A stretch of DNA of 64,000 nucleotides from Burkholderia seminalis DSM 23518 (GTDB lineage Bacteria > Pseudomonadota > Gammaproteobacteria > Burkholderiales > Burkholderiaceae). Below, one piece after another: positions 57,245 through 64,000 of the stretch (its first letter is position 1; each line of letters opens with the position of its first letter). Below the pieces are notes generated by a model. It saw only the letters and a program-made list of their open reading frames with translations, was not told where the DNA came from and searched no databases. The position numbers were made by a program, and so were the translations under genes. The DNA lies in assembly GCF_902832885.1 (NCBI RefSeq), contig NZ_CADFDK010000013.1:124001-188000 (forward strand), read 5' to 3'.

Positions 57245-58053
57245 GATTGAGGGTCCAGATCGGCCCAGACGCTGCTCCACGGCACGCTGCCGAGCTGCGC
57301 GGGCGGGACGGCGAATTCCGCCGGGTAGCCGACGTGGGCCAGATACAGTCCGTCGGCCATGAACGTGGGCGCCGCCAGGTTGCGATCGCGCCCGGCCAGC
57401 ACGTCGGCGAGCCAGTCGGCCGGATAGCGGCCGCGCCCGACCGCGACGAGGCAGCCCATCAGGTTGCGCACCATGTGATGCAGGAACGCGTTCGCACGGA
57501 AGCGGAAATGGATGAAATGCCCCGCGCGCCGCACGTCGATCTGATACAGGTGTTTGACCGGCGTCTTCGACTGGCATTCCGACGACCGGAACGACGAAAA
57601 ATCGTGCTCGCCGATCAGGTGCGCGGCGGCGGCGCGCATCGCGTCGTCGTCGAGCGGCGTGTGGATCCAGCCCGCACGCCCGGCCAGCATCGGCGAGCGC
57701 ACGGGATGCACGTACAGCGCGTAGTAATAGGTGCGCTCGAACGCCGAGAAACGCGCGTGGAACGTGTCCGGCATCGGCTTCGCCCATTGCACCGAGATGG
57801 TCGGCGGCAGGAACGCGTTGGTGCCGCGCACCCACGAGAACACCTCGCGTTCGAGCCCGGTGTCGAAGTGCACGACCTGCCCGAGCCCGTGCACGCCGGT
57901 GTCGGTCCGGCCAGCGACCGTCGTATGCAGCGGCACCCGCGCGAACTCGGCCAGCGCGTGCTCGAGCCGGTCCTGCACGGTCTTGCCGTGCGGCTGCGCC
58001 TGCCAGCCGCAGAACGCCGCGCCGTCGTACTGGATGCCCAGTGCGATCCGCAT
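57241..58053 (-). CDS. truA: tRNA pseudouridine(38-40) synthase
   Basis: 270 residues. Isomerises uridines in the anticodon arm. Catalytic Asp in [14 protein letters not shown] (about residues 47-60). Start [11 protein letters not shown] is standard. Overlaps fimV stop by one base (TGATG) and trpF start by four, giving a tight fimV-truA-trpF unit. Confidence 0.97.
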   Translation of the reverse strand: MRIALGIQYDGAAFCGWQAQPHGKTVQDRLEHALAEFARVPLHTTVAGRTDTGVHGLGQVVHFDTGLEREVFSWVRGTNAFLPPTISVQWAKPMPDTFHARFSAFERTYYYALYVHPVRSPMLAGRAGWIHTPLDDDAMRAAAAHLIGEHDFSSFRSSECQSKTPVKHLYQIDVRRAGHFIHFRFRANAFLHHMVRNLMGCLVAVGRGRYPADWLADVLAGRDRNLAAPTFMADGLYLAHVGYPAEFAVPPAQLGSVPWSSVWADLDPQS

Positions 58054-60092
58054 CACGCCTCGTCCGCCAGTTTCGCGAGCAACGCGCGCGCATCGTCGCG
58101 CGTCGCGGTGTCGTTCGCGTCGATCACTTCCTGCAGCAGCGTCCGCGCGCCGGACAAGTCGCCCAGTTCGACGTACTCCGACGCGAGATCGAGCTTGTTG
58201 CGCGCGATGCGGGCGAGCTCGTCCGCGGTCAGCGCGGGCAGCGCGGCGCCCGGCGCGGACGGGAGGTCGAGATCGAAATCGAGCTTCAGCGCGCCGAACT
58301 GCGCGCCGCCGAGCGGCGGCAGCGGCGACAGCGCAGACGGGCTGCCCGCGTGGCCGGCGGGCGTTGCCGCGTCCGGATCCCAATCGTACTCGTCGTCCTG
58401 GTCGGCCGGATGTTCCGGGGTCGGATGGCGCACGCCAATCGGCGGATGCGATTCGACTTGACCGTTAGTTGCGATTTCATCGATGTCCGACTGCCCTGCC
58501 CGCGCGGACAGTTCGTCCGGCGTCAGCGGTGCGTCATCCGACGTTCGCGGCGGCAACGGCATGTCGAGGCTGTTCAGCGCGCTGATCGCGTTCTGCATCA
58601 GCGTCGCGTGCTGCGCGTCGGCCGTCGAAGGCGCGGCAGGCGTGTCGGCCGGCTTGGCAGCGGCCGTTTCGGCCGGTTCTGCGCCGTGCGCAGCCTGAGC
58701 CGGCGCCACCTCGTTCACCGGCGCCACGGCCGCTTGCGCGGGCGGCAATCCGGGCTGCTCGTCATGCGGCTTCGTGGCCTCCGGCGCCGACGGTGCCTCG
58801 GCGACAGCCGGCTCGACCGTTTCAGCCGCGGCGGCAGTCGCCGCGGCAAGATACTGATCCGACGCGGCGTCGCGCGCGACCGGCATCTCGGGCAGGATCG
58901 GCAACTCGCGGTCGAGCGACGGCGCCGCTTCGGCCTCCGGGGCCGCGGCAGTACCGGCTGCAGCGGCCACCTCACCCGCATCGCCCGTCTCGCGCCCCTT
59001 CCTGCGCTTGCGCCACGCAAAGCCGGCCGCGAGCACGATCACGGCCGCGCCGGCCACGGCGGCCGGACACCAGTCCATCTGCTCGGTACGGCGCGCCGGC
59101 GTCGCGACAGGAGCGGCCGGTCGCGCAGGCGCCGATGCCGATGCCGATGCCGATTGCGCCGCGCTGGCGGCGACCGCGGACGCGGCTTCGCTTGCCGCCG
59201 GCGCCGCTGCCGACGCACCCGCGTCGTTCGCGGTGCCCGGCTTGCCGATGCCGTGCTTCTGCAATTCCATCAGCACGCGATTCTTCAGCGCCAGCAACTG
59301 CTGCAGGCTCGACGGCCGCGGCTGCGACGCGCCGGTCGCGGGCGCCGCACCGGCCGGCTCGCGCGAACCCGAAACCTGGCTGCCCGGCACCGGCTGGACC
59401 GCGGCCTCGCTCGCGGACGGCGGCGCGGACTGGATCGCACCGCTCCATACATGCGGGCCGCTCGCGCCCGCGGCAGGTGCCGCCGGCGGCAGGCTGTCGG
59501 CCGTCGACGCGCCGTGTGCCGCCGACGCGCCGACCGAAGCCGACGCCCCCGCGCCCGTCGCGACGCTCGCGCCGCTCACCGGCGCCGCATGAACGGCCGG
59601 CGTGGCCGGCGCCGATTGCACGGCCGACCCGGGATGCGGCGCGGACGCGCCATGCTGCGCTTCCGCCGCCCCGCCCGATGCGGCGGCAGGCGCGGACGCC
59701 ACTGCCGCGGCCGAGGCAGCGGCGGCACTGGCCGGCGCGAGCGCCGCGCCGGTCGCGTCGAGCGCGGGCACGGTCAGCGTCGCGCCGACTTTCAGCCGGC
59801 TCGCGTCGCGCTTCATGAATGCTTGCGGATTGGCGTCGAACAGCGCGCGGCCGGCGCGCGCGAGCACGCCGGGATCATGCGATTGCGTGGCCGCTTTCGC
59901 GATGTCGTTCAGCGACTGGCCCGGCTGGACCGTCACGGTAAGCGGTACGGCGCCGCCGACGGCGGACGCCGGCAGTTCGACGGTGCCGACGGCCCAGGCC
60001 GATGCGGCTGCGCCGAGCGCCAGGATCGCCAGCGCGCCACGCACGGCGCGCGACAGACGGGACTGACGCGGAAACAAGGAAATTCGGGACAT
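58053..60092 (-). CDS. fimV: FimV/HubP-like polar inner-membrane protein
   Basis: 679 residues. Signal peptide, then a LysM-type peptidoglycan-binding segment ([16 protein letters not shown], about 58-73). A long Ala/Pro/Ser-rich periplasmic linker leads to one transmembrane helix ([17 protein letters not shown]). The cytoplasmic acidic region ends in a C-terminal FimV/TPR-like domain ([20 protein letters not shown]). FimV organises cell poles and type IV pili. The low-complexity linker encodes extreme Ala content. Between asd and truA, its usual place. Confidence 0.92.
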   Translation of the reverse strand: MSRISLFPRQSRLSRAVRGALAILALGAAASAWAVGTVELPASAVGGAVPLTVTVQPGQSLNDIAKAATQSHDPGVLARAGRALFDANPQAFMKRDASRLKVGATLTVPALDATGAALAPASAAAASAAAVASAPAAASGGAAEAQHGASAPHPGSAVQSAPATPAVHAAPVSGASVATGAGASASVGASAAHGASTADSLPPAAPAAGASGPHVWSGAIQSAPPSASEAAVQPVPGSQVSGSREPAGAAPATGASQPRPSSLQQLLALKNRVLMELQKHGIGKPGTANDAGASAAAPAASEAASAVAASAAQSASASASAPARPAAPVATPARRTEQMDWCPAAVAGAAVIVLAAGFAWRKRRKGRETGDAGEVAAAAGTAAAPEAEAAPSLDRELPILPEMPVARDAASDQYLAAATAAAAETVEPAVAEAPSAPEATKPHDEQPGLPPAQAAVAPVNEVAPAQAAHGAEPAETAAAKPADTPAAPSTADAQHATLMQNAISALNSLDMPLPPRTSDDAPLTPDELSARAGQSDIDEIATNGQVESHPPIGVRHPTPEHPADQDDEYDWDPDAATPAGHAGSPSALSPLPPLGGAQFGALKLDFDLDLPSAPGAALPALTADELARIARNKLDLASEYVELGDLSGARTLLQEVIDANDTATRDDARALLAKLADEA

Positions 60093-60169
60093 CGTGGGCT
60101 CTATCGCCGCGCGCGGGCGCGGCTCGGATTCGCGGTTGAAGGCGTCAATAAAGTTGCCGCAGAAATGCA

Positions 60170-60196
60170 AAAGCGTCGCGCGGAACGCGACGCTTT
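60170..60196. other. Perfect 11-pair inverted repeat upstream of fimV
   Basis: AAAGCGTCGCG and CGCGACGCTTT with a five-base loop. It lies about 78 bases before the fimV start, in the leader or promoter region, and on the complement is followed by TTGCATTTC. It could be a weak terminator or a regulatory hairpin. The rest of the 60093-60557 gap contains the asd terminator and no gene. Confidence 0.5.
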
Positions 60197-60468
60197 CGGC
60201 GGGTCTGTGCGTCGTAACCGCGTAGTTTACTTCACGCGATCGCATTCGGGCCGAATTCGTCGCCGGCCGGTGCAACCCGGCGCGGCCGCCCGGCGATCGG
60301 GCCATCGCGCCGCCCGGGTCCGCATGCCGCGGCCGGCCGCCGGGCAGATCGAACACAGCCGCATCAATGGGTGAAAATCATCGCCGCGCCGGGCAGCCCG
60401 CGGACGATCAAGACGCGGCAGGCAGTCGACCAGACGCTGCCGAGCATGCGCCGATCCATTCGCACATG

Positions 60469-60513
60469 AAAAACGCGCCGCGCCAGCCCCGAACCGGGGG
60501 CCGACGCGGCGCG
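60469..60513 (-). terminator. Intrinsic terminator of asd
   Basis: On the complement CGCGCCGCGTCGGCCCC...GGGGCTGGCGCGGCGCG (two mismatches) is followed by TTTTT, 44 bases after the asd stop. Confidence 0.87.
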
Positions 60514-60557
60514 TCATCGCGCGCAGTCCGGCCCGCGGGCCGGACATGCTGACAGGC

Positions 60558-61679
60558 TTACTTGTCGAGCAGGATGCGCAGCATGCGGCGCAGCGGCTCG
60601 GCCGCGCCCCACAGCAGCTGGTCGCCGACCGTGAACGCGGACAGGTATTCGCCGCCCATCGCGAGCTTGCGCAGGCGGCCGACCGGCACCGTCAGCGTGC
60701 CCGTGATCTTCGCCGGCGACAGGTCGCGCATCGACGCTTCGCGCTCGTTCGGCACGACCTTCACCCAGTCGTTCGCCGACGCGAGGATGCCGTTGATCTC
60801 GTCGAGCGGCACATCCTTCTTCAGCTTGATCGTCAGTGCCTGCGAGTGGCAGCGCATCGCGCCGATCCGCACGCACAGGCCGTCGACCGGGATCGAGCCC
60901 GGCTCGCCCATGGCCGGCTTGCCGAGGATCTTGTTGGTTTCCGCGCCGCCCTTCCACTCTTCCTTCGACATCCCGTTGCCGAGATCCTTGTCGATCCACG
61001 GAATCAGCGAACCGGCCAGCGGCACGCCGAAGTGGCTCGTCGGCATCGCATCGCTGTTCATCGCGGCCAGCACGCGGCGGTCGATGTCGAGGATCGCCGA
61101 CGCCGGATCGGCCAGCTGTTCCTGCACCGCGCCGTTCAGCGTGCCCATCTGCGACAGCAGCTCGCGCATGTTCTGCGCGCCCGCGCCCGATGCGGCCTGG
61201 TAGGTCATCGCCGTCATCCAGTCGACGAGGTTCTCGCGGAACAGGCCGCCGAGCGCCATCAGCATCAGGCTGACCGTGCAGTTGCCGCCGACGAAGTTCT
61301 TCGTGCCCTTGACGAGCGCGTCCTTGATCACGTCGAGGTTGACCGGGTCGAGGATGATGACCGCGTCGTCCTTCATCCGCAGCGACGATGCCGCGTCGAT
61401 CCAGTAGCCGTTCCAGCCGGCCGCGCGCAGCTTCGGGAACACGTCGTTCGTGTAGTCGCCGCCCTGGCACGTGATGATCACGTCGCACTTCTTCAGCTCG
61501 TCGACGTTGGTCGCGTCCTTGAGCGTAGTCTCGTTTTTCGCGAACGACGGCGCCTTGCCGCCCGTGTTGCTGGTGCTGAAAAACACCGGTTCGATCAGGT
61601 CGAAATCGCCTTCTTCCTGCATGCGCTGCATCAGGACGCTGCCGACCATGCCGCGCCAACCTACGAGACCTACGTTCAT
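60558..61679 (-). CDS. asd: Aspartate-semialdehyde dehydrogenase
   Basis: 373 residues. Common step to lysine, threonine and methionine. NADP loop [17 protein letters not shown] at the N-terminus; catalytic Cys in [15 protein letters not shown]. Start ATG gives MNVGLVGW; the frame is open upstream but lacks family sequence. Between leuB and fimV as in other beta-proteobacteria. Confidence 0.98.
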   Translation of the reverse strand: MNVGLVGWRGMVGSVLMQRMQEEGDFDLIEPVFFSTSNTGGKAPSFAKNETTLKDATNVDELKKCDVIITCQGGDYTNDVFPKLRAAGWNGYWIDAASSLRMKDDAVIILDPVNLDVIKDALVKGTKNFVGGNCTVSLMLMALGGLFRENLVDWMTAMTYQAASGAGAQNMRELLSQMGTLNGAVQEQLADPASAILDIDRRVLAAMNSDAMPTSHFGVPLAGSLIPWIDKDLGNGMSKEEWKGGAETNKILGKPAMGEPGSIPVDGLCVRIGAMRCHSQALTIKLKKDVPLDEINGILASANDWVKVVPNEREASMRDLSPAKITGTLTVPVGRLRKLAMGGEYLSAFTVGDQLLWGAAEPLRRMLRILLDK

Positions 61680-61991
61680 GACTAACCCTTTGCTTTGAAT
61701 GGAGCCTCCCCGCCATTTCCGTCCCCGCGTGACCGCGCGGGGAAACAGGCGGGCACGACGGCGATCAGCGTTTAATGATCGTTTTCGTGGTAATGGTTTT
61801 CGTGATGACGATGGCGCGCGCACCCGCACGGGCAGTGTTGCCGTGGAGTTTCAGGACCGGGGAGATCAGGGAAATCAGCGCCATCGTTCGAGTCTACACA
61901 AAGCCGGTGGCCCGCACAACGGCCAACCGGGGGCGAACCGGCCGATTTTCCCGGCCTGTTCGCGCCCTTTCTATATTACTGCCGCGTTGCC
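61680..61991. other. Noncoding gap between leuB and asd
   Basis: 312 bases. No gene is seen. It presumably contains the asd promoter; a short GGCCGGTT/AACCGGCC-type palindrome near 61920-61945 could end leuB transcription but has no T-tract. Confidence 0.5.
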
Positions 61992-63059
61992 TTACAGCGC
62001 CGCGACCACCGCATCGCCCATCGCCGCCGTGCCGACCTGCCGGCAGCCCGGCGTGGCGATGTCGCCCGTACGGTAGCCCTGTTCGAGCACCGTTTTCACC
62101 GCGCGCTCGATGCGATCGGCCTGCTCCGCGCGATTCAGCGAGTAGCGCAGCAGCATCGCGGCCGACAGGATCGTCGCGAGCGGGTTGGCAATGCCCTTGC
62201 CCGCGATGTCCGGCGCCGAACCGTGCGACGGCTCGTACAGGCCCTTGTTGTTCTTGTCGAGCGACGCCGACGGCAGCATGCCGATCGAGCCCGTCAGCAT
62301 CGACGCCTCATCGGACAGGATGTCGCCGAACATGTTGCCCGTGACGATCACGTCGAACTGCTTCGGCGCCTTCGCGAGCTGCATCGCCGCGTTGTCGACG
62401 TACATGTGCGACAGCTCGACGTCCGCGTATTCCTTCGACACGTCGATCACGACGTCGCGCCAGAACTGCGACGTTTCGAGCACGTTCGACTTGTCGACCG
62501 ACAGCAGCTTCTTCGCGCGCTTGCGGGCGGCCTGGAACGCGACGTGCGCGATGCGGCGCACTTCCGGTTCCGAATAGCGCATCGTGTCGAAGCCTTCGCG
62601 TTCGCCGGCGAACGGGCCGTCCGGTGCCGCACGCACGCCGCGCGGCTGGCCGAAGTAGATGTCGCCGTTCAGTTCGCGCACGATCAGGATGTCGAGGCCC
62701 GCGACGAGTTCCGGCTTCAGCGGCGAGGCATCGACGAGCTGCGGATAGCAGATCGCCGGGCGGAAGTTCGCGAACAGCTCGAGATGCTTGCGCAGCCCGA
62801 GGATCGCCTGCTCGGGGCGCAGCGCGCGCTCGAGCGAGTCGTACTTCCAGTCGCCGACCGCGCCGAACAGGATCGCGTCGGCTTCCTTCGCGAGCGCCAG
62901 CGTCGCGTCGGGCAGCGGATGGCCGCTCGCCTCGTAGCCGGCGCCGCCGACCGGCGCCTGTTCGAGTTCGAACTTCTCGTCGAGTGCGTTCAGCACCTTC
63001 ACGGCTTCCTTGACGATTTCCGGACCGATGCCGTCGCCGGGCAGCACTGCAATCTTCAT
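61992..63059 (-). CDS. leuB: 3-isopropylmalate dehydrogenase
   Basis: 355 residues. Leucine synthesis. [10 protein letters not shown]-type start ([19 protein letters not shown]), [14 protein letters not shown] and [14 protein letters not shown] are isocitrate/isopropylmalate dehydrogenase signatures. 77 bases after leuD. Confidence 0.98.
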   Translation of the reverse strand: MKIAVLPGDGIGPEIVKEAVKVLNALDEKFELEQAPVGGAGYEASGHPLPDATLALAKEADAILFGAVGDWKYDSLERALRPEQAILGLRKHLELFANFRPAICYPQLVDASPLKPELVAGLDILIVRELNGDIYFGQPRGVRAAPDGPFAGEREGFDTMRYSEPEVRRIAHVAFQAARKRAKKLLSVDKSNVLETSQFWRDVVIDVSKEYADVELSHMYVDNAAMQLAKAPKQFDVIVTGNMFGDILSDEASMLTGSIGMLPSASLDKNNKGLYEPSHGSAPDIAGKGIANPLATILSAAMLLRYSLNRAEQADRIERAVKTVLEQGYRTGDIATPGCRQVGTAAMGDAVVAAL

Positions 63060-63136
63060 GCGAAATTCCTGACTGGGTAGGTTGTATGAGGCAGGCCGGC
63101 GAACGCGCCGCTGGCGCGCCCGCCCGAAAGGCACGA

Positions 63137-63787
63137 TCAGCCGACCAGCTTGGTGTTGAGCCACGGCTGCTTCACGAGCCGCTCCGCTTCGAACTGGCGG
63201 ATCTTGTCCGCGTGGCGCAGCGTGAGGCCGATGTCGTCGAAGCCGTTCAGCAGGCAGTACTTGCGGAACGCGGTGATCTCGAACGGATACTCGCGGCCGT
63301 CGCCCGAGCGCACGACCTGGGCGTCGAGGTCGATCGTCAGTTGAAAGCCGTTGAACGCCGCCGTCTCGTTGAACAGGTGATCGACCTGCTGCTCGGTCAG
63401 CACGATCGGCAGCAGGCCGTTCTTGTAGCAGTTGTTGAAGAAGATGTCCGCGAAGCTCGGCGCGATGATCGCGCGGAAGCCGTACTGCTGCAGCGCCCAC
63501 GGTGCGTGCTCGCGCGAGCTGCCGCAGCCGAAGTTCTTGCGGGCGAGCAGCACCGATGCGCCCTGGTAGCGCGGCTGGTTCAGCACGAAGTCCGGATTCA
63601 GCGGACGCTTCGAGTTGTCCTGGCCCGGCTCGCCGTGATCGAGGTAGCGCCATTCGTCGAACGCGTTCGGACCGAAGCCCGTGCGCTTGATCGACTTCAG
63701 GAACTGCTTCGGGATGATCGCGTCGGTGTCGACGTTCTCGCGATCGAGCGGCGCCACGACGCCGGTATGTACAGTGAATTTTTCCAT
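63137..63787 (-). CDS. leuD: 3-isopropylmalate dehydratase small subunit
   Basis: 216 residues. Swivel domain of isopropylmalate isomerase, partner of LeuC (encoded beyond the window). [16 protein letters not shown] and [15 protein letters not shown] are diagnostic. Start [15 protein letters not shown]. Confidence 0.98.
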   Translation of the reverse strand: MEKFTVHTGVVAPLDRENVDTDAIIPKQFLKSIKRTGFGPNAFDEWRYLDHGEPGQDNSKRPLNPDFVLNQPRYQGASVLLARKNFGCGSSREHAPWALQQYGFRAIIAPSFADIFFNNCYKNGLLPIVLTEQQVDHLFNETAAFNGFQLTIDLDAQVVRSGDGREYPFEITAFRKYCLLNGFDDIGLTLRHADKIRQFEAERLVKQPWLNTKLVG

Positions 63788-63854
63788 GATCCGTCTATCC
63801 GGTTGAAGGGCCGGCACGCGGCCGGCACACATCGACAAATTCTCGGTGGCGGTG

Positions 63855-64000
63855 TCAGTCCGCGGCGCGCTTGAGCGCGTTGCCCGCGGCGTTGACGTCC
63901 TCGCCGAAGCCGCGGACGGTATTGCAGCCCGCGAGGCCGAAGCCCAGCCCCGCCAGCGCCAGCGCGGCAACCAGCCGCGCGATGACCTTCGTTGCCGTCA
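63855..64000 (-). CDS. Entericidin-like small lipoprotein (start base just outside window)
   Basis: 48 residues; only the first base of the ATG lies beyond the window edge. A lipoprotein signal peptide ends in the lipobox LAGC (Cys26), then a short helical tail [20 protein letters not shown]. This is the entericidin A/B pattern; in Burkholderia such a gene sits between leuC and leuD. Entericidins are a small outer-membrane lipoprotein pair linked to stress-induced lysis in enterics; only one member is seen here. Confidence 0.88.
   Translation of the reverse strand, partial: TATKVIARLVAALALAGLGFGLAGCNTVRGFGEDVNAAGNALKRAAD

Overview
The window is very GC-rich, densely coded DNA from a Burkholderia, most likely the cepacia complex. 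It corresponds to the stretch of that group's second chromosome that carries the leu-asd-trp-accD-folC-purF-metZ block next to the bce-II cepacian genes. Support comes from gene order, strong G/C third-position bias, a GDP-rhamnose/cepacian cluster in the order bceM to bceU, and a TOMM peptide locus of the type first seen in B. mallei (BMA_0021/BMA_0022). The species cannot be settled from the sequence alone.

Layout. (1) 2-8841, plus strand: an accessory five-gene operon. It encodes two large beta-repeat proteins, a DMATS/ABBA-type prenyltransferase candidate, an alpha/alpha-toroid terpene-cyclase-like protein with a DxDD motif, and a 1206-residue propeller-plus-hydrophobic-helix protein. I do not recognise it as a described system. 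(2) 8986-17087, minus strand, converging on the first: a TOMM (thiazole/oxazole-modified microcin) operon. In transcription order it holds an FHA protein, a Ser/Thr kinase-cyclase-ATPase fusion, two precursor peptides and a fused E1-like/YcaO cyclodehydratase. (3) 17892-27117, minus strand: a complete selenium/formate module, fdnG (with an in-frame Sec UGA and a SECIS-like hairpin), fdxH, fdnI, fdhE, selA, selB and the tRNA-Sec gene selC. (4) 27218-32205: single genes (BrkB/YihY membrane protein, porin, VOC protein, AadA-like nucleotidyltransferase, HU with a histone-like tail).

(5) 32463-46699: the bce-II exopolysaccharide cluster, bceU, bceT/galU, bceS, bceR, bceQ, bceP, bceO, bceN and bceM. 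BceN and BceM make GDP-rhamnose, BceT makes UDP-glucose, BceR adds sugars, BceO/S/U are membrane acyltransferases and BceQ is the flippase. A small membrane ORF and a good sigma-70-like promoter lie between bceT and bceS. (6) 46806-64000, all minus strand: core metabolism read as leuD, leuB, asd, fimV, truA, trpF, trpB, an orphan DNA methyltransferase, trpA, accD, folC, dedD, cvpA, purF and metZ, with an entericidin-like lipoprotein at the right edge. Many genes here overlap or are closely spaced, and intrinsic terminators follow asd, accD and purF.

The best candidate for something undescribed is region 1, alone or together with the TOMM operon that faces it. No CRISPR array, insertion sequence, rRNA or plasmid/phage replication gene was seen.
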